DNA of 32,250 bases, taken from contig JADGCS010000049.1 in the NCBI GenBank assembly GCA_015228875.1, positions 1-32,250 of the forward strand, written 5' to 3'. Positions 9,108 through 15,504 of the stretch are shown here, one piece after another. A model generated the notes under the pieces. That model was not told where the DNA came from. It made no database searches and saw nothing but the letters and a program-made list of their open reading frames with translations. The first letter of the stretch is position 1. Every line of letters begins with the position of its first letter. The DNA is from Deltaproteobacteria bacterium. Lineage in GTDB: Bacteria > UBA10199 > JADGCS01. A program made the translations under genes and the position numbers.

Positions 9108-10106
9108 ATGACCACAATCAAGATAGCTGATGGCGCCGTAGATGGCGTCTTTGAGGATCTTCGCGGGGTATTGGGACAATTCAATGCACAGAACATCGTG
9201 GCGGATGGTGGCATTACAGGTGAGGAACTCAGGGAGTGTTTTCTGGGTCTTAAGTCCGTGACCGGGCAATGTGTTCAGTACGGAAAATGCCTTTCCCTGT
9301 TTTCTCGCACGCCTTTTGACCGCGTCCTGCTTCAGGCCGCGGGGACTGATCAAACCCTTGACGTGACAGAAGCAAAAACGCTTGTTCAAGCGCTGGCAGA
9401 CCTTATCACACAAACACAGGGGCAGTCGTTTGAGTCGTATATCAAAAGTCTGGGGATCTCCGACAAATTATTATCGGCACAAGAAATATCAAAATCACAA
9501 AAAGGCGTTGATGCAACGCTTGCAGACCAGATTGCGGCATCAACCTTTGACTCTCCAAAGTTCTTTTCAACTCATATAAAAAGAGATGGGGCGCCGAGTA
9601 CTGTTATTATTCAAACTTATATCCCCGCAGATGTTAAAACGGCCTTTAAATTTATTGTGGGTACTGCCGATCAGCACGATGACAGGACATCTCTGTATGA
9701 AAAAATGTTTGTGACCAGCGGTGTACTCCCGCGACAAGGGCAGAGTCATGGCTCTTTTGAGACCTTTACAAGCATAGACCTGCCCTACAGTTTAAGTGAG
9801 CCTGGGCTCTTGGTGCAAAACAACTGGAGTTTTTTTGGTTCGGCATTTGGTCCTAATGCGGGCGGGTTTATCTACCGGTTTGGGATGGTCCCCGGTTCGG
9901 CCAAGGCCTCTCAAGGTATCAAAATCATCGATCTGGACGGTATGGTTATTGCACGCCCCACAACAAATGGAGGGACAACGGTAGAGCTTAAAATAGATTT
10001 TGATTTTAGCCTGATCCCCGATTTTATCATCGAGTCACTCATGACCGACACCATCAAGACATTCATAGCAGAGATCTCCGCTTCATTAAAAAAGGGTGTG
10101 GCCTGA
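9108..10106 (+). CDS. Unknown protein with START/SRPBCC-like C-terminal half
   Basis: The 332-residue soluble protein has no signal peptide. The first 130 residues are mostly helical with several cysteines. From about 150 the pattern (TYIPADVKTAFKFIVG, then strands with TSIDLPYSL and GTTVELKIDFDFSLIP, then a long final helix IIESLMTDTIKTFIAEIS) resembles the START/SRPBCC helix-grip fold, which binds lipids or other hydrophobic ligands. That fit is a pattern judgement, not a match to a named family. An aaagag ribosome binding site precedes the ATG. It is probably cotranscribed with the reductase gene 36 bases upstream. A partner role in redox or lipid metabolism is speculation. Confidence 0.7.
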   Translation: MTTIKIADGAVDGVFEDLRGVLGQFNAQNIVADGGITGEELRECFLGLKSVTGQCVQYGKCLSLFSRTPFDRVLLQAAGTDQTLDVTEAKTLVQALADLITQTQGQSFESYIKSLGISDKLLSAQEISKSQKGVDATLADQIAASTFDSPKFFSTHIKRDGAPSTVIIQTYIPADVKTAFKFIVGTADQHDDRTSLYEKMFVTSGVLPRQGQSHGSFETFTSIDLPYSLSEPGLLVQNNWSFFGSAFGPNAGGFIYRFGMVPGSAKASQGIKIIDLDGMVIARPTTNGGTTVELKIDFDFSLIPDFIIESLMTDTIKTFIAEISASLKKGVA

Positions 10107-10183
10107 TGACAGGGTATCACGAGCTGGCTTGCCCGACAGACACTCATTATCAATTTGACACGGACGAGGCATCACTTTATTAA
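10106..10183 (+). CDS. Tiny ORF overlapping the stop of the START-like gene
   Basis: TGATG overlap: the ATG at 10106 shares a base with the upstream stop, an arrangement typical of translational coupling. The 25-residue product (MTGYHELACPTD, ending DEASLY) has no recognised feature. Its codons include cccgacagacact (10132-10144), which matches the end of the MITE-like element at 28934-29085, so it may simply be repeat-derived sequence. Confidence 0.15.
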   Translation: MTGYHELACPTDTHYQFDTDEASLY

Positions 10184-10238
10184 GCCTGTCTTGGTTGGTA
10201 TTGTGGTGAGTCTGTCAGTCAGATTCAAATTTTACTCA

Positions 10239-10310
10239 GGCGCGGTCGCCAAGTGGTAAGGCAAGGCTCTGCAAAAGCCTTATTCGTCGGTTCGACTCCG
10301 TCCCGCGCCT
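10239..10310 (+). tRNA. tRNA-Cys (GCA)
   Basis: 72 bases, with acceptor GGCGCGG pairing with CCGCGCC and U73 as expected for tRNA-Cys. The anticodon loop CTGCAAA sits on the stem AGGCT/AGCCT, giving anticodon GCA. The T-loop ggttcgactcc is regular. CCA is not encoded. Confidence 0.95.
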
Positions 10311-10311
10311 C

Positions 10312-10347
10312 AAAAAAAATCTTCCCGTACTCGGGAAGATTTTTTTG
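10312..10347. terminator. Terminator after tRNA-Cys
   Basis: The stem atcttcccg / cgggaagat (9 bp) with a 4-base loop is flanked by an A-run on the left and a T-run on the right, a standard Rho-independent terminator that could work in both directions. Confidence 0.85.
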
Positions 10348-10375
10348 GTTGCTGGTAATTGGTAATTCGTAATTG
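10345..10375. repeat. Left inverted repeat of the S23 unit
   Basis: It contains ttggtaattcgtaattg (10359-10375), whose exact reverse complement lies at 10784-10800 on the other side of the S23-type gene. Extra ggtaatt units precede it. Related sequence is at 2191-2221. Confidence 0.75.
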
Positions 10376-10394
10376 ATGGGGATAGTTAATATTT

Positions 10395-10766
10395 ATGGTT
10401 GATGAGCTGTTTGCCTTTGAAAAATTGGACATCTACCATCTGGCATTGGATTTTTCTCATAAAGTTCATAAAATTGGTCAGCGTGTAAGAAATCAAAATA
10501 ATAGAAACTGGTGTGATCAAATTGAGAGGGCTGCGATAAGTATTGTTCTGAATATAGCGGAGGGTTCAGGGCGCAAATTTCCAAAGGAAAAAAGAAGTTT
10601 CTATAATATTTCACGCGGTTCTGATTTTGAATGTGTGCCATTGATTGAACTTGGAATGCGATCGAGTTACATCACCGAAGAAGAAAAAAACGATCTGAGA
10701 AGCAGCACCATATCTATTGCCAAGATGTTAACGAAGCTCATCCAGAGTGTTGAAAAAGATTTGTAA
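10395..10766 (+). CDS. Four-helix-bundle protein of the S23 / 23S rRNA intervening-sequence type
   Basis: The 123-residue protein has the family signature: an N-terminal FEKLDIYHLALDFSHKVH, then QIERAAISIVLNIAEGSGR and a C-terminal helical pair. Members are small pentameric helical bundles first seen as ORFs in intervening sequences of 23S rRNA genes and related to the accessory Avd protein of diversity-generating retroelements; their biological role is unsettled. Here the gene lies outside rRNA, between tRNA-Cys and tRNA-Leu, and is enclosed by inverted 17-bp repeats (10359-10375 and 10784-10800), as if the gene plus flanks were one inserted unit. The start has only a weak GGGG-type site 13 bases upstream. 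Confidence 0.9.
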   Translation: MVDELFAFEKLDIYHLALDFSHKVHKIGQRVRNQNNRNWCDQIERAAISIVLNIAEGSGRKFPKEKRSFYNISRGSDFECVPLIELGMRSSYITEEEKNDLRSSTISIAKMLTKLIQSVEKDL

Positions 10767-10783
10767 ATGACAATGCAGTATCC

Positions 10784-10807
10784 CAATTACGAATTACCAA
10801 AAACCAA
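10784..10807. repeat. Right inverted repeat of the S23 unit
   Basis: caattacgaattaccaa (10784-10800) is the exact reverse complement of the left copy at 10359-10375. The similarity continues outward as aaaccaac, matching ggtt on the left side. Confidence 0.75.
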
Positions 10808-10812
10808 CGACC

Positions 10813-10838
10813 AAATTTTTTGCCACAGCAAAAAATTT
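10813..10838. repeat. AT-rich hairpin with 11-bp perfect arms
   Basis: aaattttttgc (10813-10823) and gcaaaaaattt (10828-10838) pair around the loop caca, just after the S23 unit and directly before the tRNA-Leu fragment. A second small hairpin, cttttgcc / ggcaaaag, lies at 10877-10895. Confidence 0.6.
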
Positions 10839-10840
10839 TA

Positions 10841-10862
10841 GCCCGGATGGTGGAATTGGTAG
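10841..10862 (+). pseudogene. Duplicated 5' end of tRNA-Leu
   Basis: The first 22 bases of the tRNA-Leu gene at 10998 (acceptor strand through the D-loop, gcccggatggtggaattggt plus ag) are repeated exactly here, then the sequence diverges (cgtaagtggg) and no tRNA can be completed. About 135 bases of unrelated sequence separate it from the intact gene. This is the kind of scar left by insertion into, or slippage around, a tRNA gene. Confidence 0.85.
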
Positions 10863-10997
10863 CGTAAGTGGGCAAACTTTTGCCAGTGGCAAAAGGCAAA
10901 CCACGCGCGAGGGGAGTGAGCATGGAGCGAACGACCTGTGTCGGAAACAGGGATGGGATTGATTGAGATGAGTTGATAAATTGATAGAGTTGTTTAT

Positions 10998-11085
10998 GCC
11001 CGGATGGTGGAATTGGTAGACACAAGGGACTTAAAATCCCTCGCTGCTTCATCGCGGTGTGCCGGTTCAAGTCCGGCTCCGGGCA
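10998..11085 (+). tRNA. tRNA-Leu (TAA)
   Basis: 88 bases, with acceptor GCCCGGA pairing with TCCGGGC and discriminator A73. The anticodon stem AGGGA/TCCCT carries the loop CTTAAAA, giving TAA. It has a long class II variable arm (cgctgcttcatcgcg) and a regular T-arm, and CCA is not encoded. Confidence 0.96.
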
Positions 11086-11086
11086 C

Positions 11087-11112
11087 AAAAATCCCGCGTT
11101 GGCGGGATTTTT
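11087..11112. terminator. Terminator after tRNA-Leu
   Basis: A perfect 11-bp stem, aaaaatcccgc / gcgggattttt, with loop gttg and a T-run within the 3' arm. It is symmetric enough to serve both strands, including the end of the minus-strand M56 gene. Confidence 0.85.
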
Positions 11113-11179
11113 AGTATATTGGCTCACCCCCCTGCGTTCCCGCCAACGGGGGGCGCAGGGGGATAGAATTTTAATGTGA

Positions 11180-12754
11180 TTATTTAACGAGATGGGGATT
11201 CTTCATGATGATAACACCCGCCATTATTTTTGCCAGATAGTCTTTGTCATTCGTAACTCCATTTTTAATAAGCGTCCAGGGATCTCTGGAGCCAGTTTGA
11301 TCGATGCCTTTTTGTACCTGATTCTCACCACAGTTATATCCCATCAATGCCAGAGGCCAACTGTTGAAGCGTTTATATAAATTGGTAAGATATCTCATGG
11401 CAGCAACCGTTTCTAAATCAATATTTAAACGATCGTCTTTTTTTTCGCTTACAGTGAGATCATAACGCCTTGCCGTTTGAGGAATAAACATCCACAAACC
11501 AGCCCCTATTCCGCTTGCTCCGGCGCTGATATTTTCGTACCCAGACTCAATAAAAGGGATACTGGCTAGTTCTTCAGGAACTCCATAATCTTTGATGTAT
11601 TTTTGGATCAGATCCTTATGAGCCTTATAATTTTTTAATGATTTTTTAACAAAGGTCCTTCCCTTTTTTGTAGAGGTGAATCGGTTTATTTGTTTTAAGA
11701 CGGGCTCGTTGACATCAACAGGGAAATCTGATGATAAGTTCGTTTTCTTTACGATCGATTCCAGTCGATCTATATTCAAAGTGTCTCCTTGATAATATCC
11801 CCGCACTGTTAACGAAATGCCTGCGAGCATGATTGTAGACGCCATTAAAAACACAACATACCATGAAGGATGTTGTGTGTAATTTTTGCTGTTTTTCATC
11901 ATTTTTATCCTTTTATAGAGGGTTGAATGAGATCTTCCAAAGACGATCCCCGTGGCGCCTACGGGAATCATCTTTTGAGTGATCTCTGCAGCAGCTATCT
12001 CAAAGAGACAACTGGCATAGTTTTTTTGCGAAATCCTGTTCTTTACAATTAAGGATTCATCACAAAAAAATTCTTGATCATGATTGAGAAGACTTGCCCA
12101 GATGTAGATAAATGGATTCCAAAAGTTCATGATCTTTAATACTTCAAATATCTGTAGCCATAATGTGTCTTTGTTTTTTATGTGAAAGAGTTCGTGCTTA
12201 AGAATAATTTTTAATTTTTCTTTACTGGCAAAAATATCGATCGGGATGAATATCAAAGACCTTCTTAAAAAAGAAAACCCAAACGGAATACCCACTTCAT
12301 CTGAAACATAGAGGGTCAGATGGTTAGTTTTTTTAAATACATGTGATTTTTTTGCCAATCTCATGGGGATAGAGAGTCGGTACAAATATCTTAAAAATAA
12401 AATTCCAGTAGCCAGCCAATACGCAAGGTGCCAATACTCAGCAAAGCTTTGCAGATTATAACCCGAATAAAGTGTGATGACATCTTGAGGTATTAAAATG
12501 GCCTGTTCTTTAACTCCAGCACCAAGCTCGGTAAAGACCTGGGCTACGGGAAGCTCAAAAGTGCTTTGTGGTATTAATGGGATGCCTGCAGCCAATATAA
12601 AAGAGACTCCCAAAAGATACTTATGTGTTTGCAGAAGGTTTTTTGCCGAGAATCTGTTGATGGTAGAACGGTAAAAAAAAGACAAAGACAAACAGATTGA
12701 TGTTGCAATGACCAAAAAAATATTAAAGTTTATGTAGATTGAAAGAATATTCAT
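11180..12754 (-). CDS. BlaR1-like M56 metalloprotease fused to a lytic transglycosylase domain
   Basis: 524 residues. The N-terminal part is a BlaR1/MecR1-type M56 integral membrane protease: hydrophobic segments near 11-27, 45-62, 108-123 and 298-317, the zinc motif HELFH at 187-191, and the downstream E228-x-x-C-D. In BlaR1 the segment after the fourth membrane helix is an external penicillin-binding sensor. Here residues 340-524 instead form a transglycosylase (SLT/MltD-like) domain with GVPEELASIPFIESGY (catalytic Glu at about 403), SGIGAGLWMFIPQTARRY and ALMGYNCGE, which should lie in the periplasm. Its ATG overlaps the stop of the repressor gene (ATGA, 12751-12754), so the two are translationally coupled. 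Inference: peptidoglycan or its fragments are sensed or cut by the transglycosylase, activating proteolysis of the repressor. No beta-lactamase is adjacent. Confidence 0.92.
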   Translation of the reverse strand: MNILSIYINFNIFLVIATSICLSLSFFYRSTINRFSAKNLLQTHKYLLGVSFILAAGIPLIPQSTFELPVAQVFTELGAGVKEQAILIPQDVITLYSGYNLQSFAEYWHLAYWLATGILFLRYLYRLSIPMRLAKKSHVFKKTNHLTLYVSDEVGIPFGFSFLRRSLIFIPIDIFASKEKLKIILKHELFHIKNKDTLWLQIFEVLKIMNFWNPFIYIWASLLNHDQEFFCDESLIVKNRISQKNYASCLFEIAAAEITQKMIPVGATGIVFGRSHSTLYKRIKMMKNSKNYTQHPSWYVVFLMASTIMLAGISLTVRGYYQGDTLNIDRLESIVKKTNLSSDFPVDVNEPVLKQINRFTSTKKGRTFVKKSLKNYKAHKDLIQKYIKDYGVPEELASIPFIESGYENISAGASGIGAGLWMFIPQTARRYDLTVSEKKDDRLNIDLETVAAMRYLTNLYKRFNSWPLALMGYNCGENQVQKGIDQTGSRDPWTLIKNGVTNDKDYLAKIMAGVIIMKNPHLVK

Positions 12755-13131
12755 TTCAGTTCCTTAATCATGTTTTTTATTTTCTGTCTCTCTTCGGTTG
12801 AAAGTTTTGAGTCTTCCAGTAATCTTTTGACCAGATTGACTGGAGTCCCGTCAAAGACATGATGAACAACGTGTTGAATTGTATTTTGTTCATAATCACT
12901 TTTTTTTATGACTGGATAAAAGATGTGTGCTTTTTCTTTTTTTTGACTTTTTACATAATTTTTCTTTTCAAGGATTTTAATGATTGTTGCTGCTGAAGTG
13001 TAAGCCATGTTTCTTTCGTGGGGCAATACCCCAAGTATATCTCTGACGGTTCCCTCTCCCAATGACCAGAGCGCATTCATGAGTTCTAGTTCTGTTCTGG
13101 TTAATAAATTGATGTTTTTTTTCTTGGTCAC
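12751..13131 (-). CDS. blaI: BlaI/MecI-family transcriptional repressor
   Basis: The 126-residue winged-helix repressor has LTRTELELMNALWSLGEGTVRDIL, a recognition part AYTSAATIIKILEKKNYV, and a C-terminal dimerisation helix region (NLVKRLLEDSKLSTEERQKIKNMI). In BlaI the linker between these parts is the site cut after signalling by BlaR1. The GTG start is preceded by GGAGG 6 bases upstream. Its gene is first in a two-gene operon with the M56-transglycosylase protein, and two palindromes overlap its promoter (13148-13190), fitting autorepression. Family call secure; the regulon beyond its own operon is unknown. Confidence 0.93.
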   Translation of the reverse strand: MTKKKNINLLTRTELELMNALWSLGEGTVRDILGVLPHERNMAYTSAATIIKILEKKNYVKSQKKEKAHIFYPVIKKSDYEQNTIQHVVHHVFDGTPVNLVKRLLEDSKLSTEERQKIKNMIKELK

Positions 13132-13147
13132 ATTACCTCCATGCCAG

Positions 13148-13190
13148 ATACTACTAAATTTTTAGTAGATGTCAACTAAAATTTTAGTAG
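13148..13190 (-). promoter_or_regulatory. Promoter of the repressor operon embedded in two operator palindromes
   Basis: On the minus strand a TTGACA -35 box (13170-13175) and a TAGTAT -10 box (13148-13153) are 16 bases apart. The palindrome ctactaaatttttagtag (13151-13168) covers the -10 and spacer. A second, actaaaattttagt (13175-13188), covers the edge of the -35. Their centres are 22 bases apart, about two helical turns, and each includes ttagtag, matching the usual side-by-side arrangement of BlaI/MecI operators (related to the TACA/TGTA-type sites, but with its own sequence). Confidence 0.8.
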
Positions 13191-13462
13191 ATGTTTTTTC
13201 TGTTAGGTGCCGACCTACATCCGTACAAAAAAGGTACACCCACATTTTGTTTTGAGAGAGAAGGTACCACATACCCAATTGCCATACAGATATAGTCGTT
13301 AAGCTTAATGGAGGGGTATTTTTGTAAGTAAAGGGCGGCAATTTTTTTCCAAAGTTCAAAGTGTCTGGTCTTTAAAAATTTAAATTCGCTGTTATTGATC
13401 TGGATGCGAACGTGATAAAGAGTGTCGTCTGCTAATATTATTGATCTGTTAATTCGAGGCAT
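13184..13462 (-). pseudogene. Truncated REP-type tyrosine (Y1/IS200-like) transposase
   Basis: The first 60 residues match the start of this transposase family: MPRINRSIILADDTLYHV, QINNSEFKFL, FELWKKIAALYLQKYP and LNDYICMA. In complete members, the catalytic NHxHL motif follows right after the last segment. Here the frame continues as IGYVVPSLSKQN and ends at 92 residues, so both the His pair and the Tyr are lost. The match ends near 13285, exactly where a 23-base sequence starts that recurs inverted at 13603-13624. The open frame's tail runs into the repressor's operators. It is a non-functional remnant; family call fairly sure. Confidence 0.75.
13263..13285. repeat. Inverted repeat, arm 1
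   Basis: A 23-base stretch at the breakpoint of the transposase remnant. Its reverse complement recurs at 13603-13624 with a single one-base gap, so the pair encloses the surviving transposase 5' end plus upstream DNA (about 360 bases). Confidence 0.7.
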
Positions 13463-13811
13463 ATCGAACAGATAAGCAATAAGGATGCCAAAAAAGTGAA
13501 ATAAAAAAATGTTGTAATATTAGGTGAGTAGAATTTCTGGTAAGCAAATTATTTCAAAAGTCTCACTTAAAGTCCAACCTGAGTGTCATTTTTGAGACTG
13601 TGATGGCAATGGGTATGTGGTACCGTTTGCATAAGACATGTCATGTGCTGTCAGTGCAATGTCAGGTTTGCAGGCGTTGGGGATGGGTTTCTCGATAGCT
13701 TGGGACATTTAACGCAACTTATAACTTGGTCACCCGATAGCGGACCACATGTGGCGAACCATCATACAAACTCAGGCATGAAAAAAAATGACGGAGGAAC
13801 TGGTCTGCTCC
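13463..13811. other. Intergenic stretch between transposase remnant and kinase gene
   Basis: It contains the inverted repeat arm at 13603-13624 and a possible terminator at 13781-13813. A 60-codon plus-strand frame at 13643 (MCCQCNVRFAGVG) has no ribosome binding site or family resemblance, so I do not call it a gene. Otherwise nothing is recognised. Confidence 0.5.
13603..13624. repeat. Inverted repeat, arm 2
   Basis: 22 bases beginning atggcaatgggtatgtgg. This is the reverse complement of 13263-13285 apart from one missing T. It lies upstream of the transposase remnant. Confidence 0.7.
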
Positions 13812-13813
13812 TC
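13781..13813 (-). terminator. Possible terminator of the kinase gene
   Basis: On the minus strand gagga and tcctc pair around a 10-base loop, followed four bases later by a run of eight T. The stem is short and its first bases overlap the stop codon, so support is moderate. Confidence 0.45.
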
Positions 13814-15002
13814 AAAGGGCAATAATCCTCAGCGCATCGTTATACATCTCACGTGCGTTTTGGTATCTTTGCCTTGGATCACTATGCAGGGCCTTTTCTA
13901 TAACAGGAAACAGCGGGTGGCCAAAAACCAATTCTAGGGAGACCGGCCCCTCATTTATTTTTGGACGATGGGGCAGTATTCCTGTAATCATCTGATAGAT
14001 AACAGCGCCAAGTGAAAAGACGTTGTCACCCGCAGTGAGGAGGGCCATTCGATTTTGAGCGAGATGCCACCCGTGTGCCTCAGCCCTTTCGGGTGACACA
14101 TAAGCACGGGTCCCTGAGTCGATGGGGTACAGGGGTGCCTCGCCCTCGAACATGGCCTCGCCCACGTCAGCAAAAAACATCTCATCGGTTTGTGTGCGCA
14201 ATATATTCTTAAAACTTAAGTCACCAATCAACATTCCCCGATCATGCAGCAGCGCCGCTCCGCGCAGCATATTCATAACGGCTGTCAGCGTGTTCGATGG
14301 CTGCCATTTTTGTTCAATGAACGGCATCAAGATATAAGGACTTCCTTGCTCAATATCAGTACCATACCTGAAGACCTGCAGCAGGGCCTTACAAGGCGCA
14401 CCGCACTGAAACCTGAGTTCGGGGAGCAAATGCAGCATGTATTGATCGGGTCTCTTCCTGTCCCCGTATGTTTTTTTTGCAAACACATGACCTGTAGCCT
14501 TGTGGTAGATCTTTGTCACATTGGCATACGCACCGCTTTCTACATCTTCTTCAGCTGGTGCAAATTCCTGTGAGTGACGATAACTCGTAAAAACAGCGGC
14601 ATGACCAATGTAGAGTTTCACCCCCATGACCATGACTGTGGTTTTGTCCAGTTGAGTTTGCGGGCTGGAGAGCAGGTCGAGTCTGTCAAAAAAAGATTCA
14701 TCGGGTTCATTTGGCAGGGGGAGACAACTCGCAGACCTGAGTGCGTTGTGAACGGCCTCTTTAAAGGCGGGCAGGCCGCCAACACGCCGTCTCATATTGA
14801 TGAGGGGACCATACCGTGCCACCAGGTCGCGCATATCGTTAAGCGGAAATTCGGGGACGCGGGCACTGCGCAATGTGGTGGCATACTGCGACAGGCCCGA
14901 ATGAACCTGTTCGAGGGTCGTTGTTGACTGCGGTCCAAGCAGACCTGCCATGGTGCGCATTTGCACAGCCACAGCATCAAATTGTCCCGATATGGGTAAC
15001 AT
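13812..15002 (-). CDS. Serine/threonine-kinase-like protein with a unique N-terminal domain
   Basis: 396 residues, no membrane segment. Residues 1-145 are mostly helical and not recognised. From about 155 a protein kinase fold follows: a Gly-loop-like SGAYANV, the VAIK-type Lys in VFAKK (K176), a candidate helix-C Glu in PELRF (E195), a catalytic loop GDLSFKN (D261, N266; the usual HRD is changed to LIGD), the metal-binding ADVG in place of DFG (D279), YVSPE for APE, and DNVFSLGAVIYQM (D326). All catalytic residues are present, so activity is plausible although the motifs are divergent. An AAAGGG site precedes the ATG. It is a single gene with no phosphatase or regulator neighbour, and a 500-base intergenic region with a repeated RNA-like element lies upstream. 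Confidence 0.85.
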   Translation of the reverse strand: MLPISGQFDAVAVQMRTMAGLLGPQSTTTLEQVHSGLSQYATTLRSARVPEFPLNDMRDLVARYGPLINMRRRVGGLPAFKEAVHNALRSASCLPLPNEPDESFFDRLDLLSSPQTQLDKTTVMVMGVKLYIGHAAVFTSYRHSQEFAPAEEDVESGAYANVTKIYHKATGHVFAKKTYGDRKRPDQYMLHLLPELRFQCGAPCKALLQVFRYGTDIEQGSPYILMPFIEQKWQPSNTLTAVMNMLRGAALLHDRGMLIGDLSFKNILRTQTDEMFFADVGEAMFEGEAPLYPIDSGTRAYVSPERAEAHGWHLAQNRMALLTAGDNVFSLGAVIYQMITGILPHRPKINEGPVSLELVFGHPLFPVIEKALHSDPRQRYQNAREMYNDALRIIAL

Positions 15003-15140
15003 AAGCCCTTTAAGAAATAGGTTATTAATGCACTTGGCACTCTTAATCTCGTAAGAACGTCATAAAAGTTGCTTTCTTTTGACCCGCCCCCTGTCTTTGG
15101 TCCAGAACTTAAGTGAGTCGTGACCAAAAAAAGGGGAGGG

Positions 15141-15238
15141 GTCACGAGTGCATTACTCGCAACATGAAGGAATTCAACCGAGTCCCCCACGGGGCATTTC
15201 CTTCGGGGCGTCAAAGTCAAGTGAGTAACTTGTTTTTT
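15141..15238 (+). ncRNA. Structured repeat element, copy A
   Basis: It shares with copies B (18513) and C (24802) the blocks gcatt..ctcgc, ggaattcaaccg.gt and agtcaagt.agtaacttg. The hairpin CGAG-tgcatta-CTCG lies at 15145-15159, and the terminal hairpin caagt-gagta-acttg at 15218-15232 is followed by a T-run, like a terminator. Copy A carries about 22 extra bases with a cccc/gggg stem between the two halves. Strand is chosen from the T-run. A repeat, ncRNA or leader element are all possible. Confidence 0.5.
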
Positions 15239-15370
15239 GAGCCAGCGGCATATCTGCTCCGCCTTGTTGTTTTTTGACCAAATCATAGACCAAATAATAT
15301 GTATTGGAAATCATACATTTGTTTTAGAATTTAGCCTTGTATATTATACAATATTAGTATATATTATTAT

Positions 15371-15406
15371 TGTAATATCTACAATAATTGTAATATCTAC
15401 AATAAT
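15371..15406. repeat. 18-bp perfect tandem duplication
   Basis: tgtaatatctacaataat occurs twice head to tail, with two bases of a third copy. Each unit contains near-palindromic ttgtaatatctacaat, so it could bind a regulator upstream of the ATPase gene. Confidence 0.75.
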
Positions 15407-15440
15407 TGTGCGCACAACGCATCAAATCAATACGGATGAT

Positions 15441-15478
15441 GCCTGTATAAAAAGACCATGCCTGTATAAAAAAACCAT
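15441..15478. repeat. 19-bp tandem duplication just upstream of the ATPase gene
   Basis: gcctgtataaaaagaccat is repeated directly with one A/G change. It ends 26 bases before the ATG at 15505. Each copy contains a TATAAA, so the repeat may duplicate a -10-like element. Confidence 0.7.
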
Positions 15479-15504
15479 GTTAATTATGAGGACTAGGGGG
15501 AAAA

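Larger units (their letters stand above)
15003..15504. other. AT-rich intergenic region between divergent kinase and ATPase genes
   Basis: It holds, in order, a perfect 8-bp hairpin (tcgtgacc 15118-15125 with ggtcacga 15140-15147), copy A of the three-copy element (15141-15238), a very AT-rich segment (15285-15410) and two different tandem duplications (15371-15406 and 15441-15478). A 92-codon frame over this region is low-complexity and not believed. Confidence 0.6.

Noticed and set aside
10841..10928. A second functional tRNA-Leu
   Set aside because: Only the first 22 bases match; the anticodon arm, variable arm and 3' acceptor strand are missing.
10738..11127. 129-codon minus-strand frame over the tRNA-Leu region
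   Set aside because: It is the antisense reading of the tRNA-Leu gene, its duplicate and terminator, with the typical spurious peptide PEPDLNRH; no ribosome binding site.
13643..13825. 60-codon plus-strand frame
   Set aside because: No start signal or homology pattern, and it runs into the end of the kinase gene on the opposite strand.
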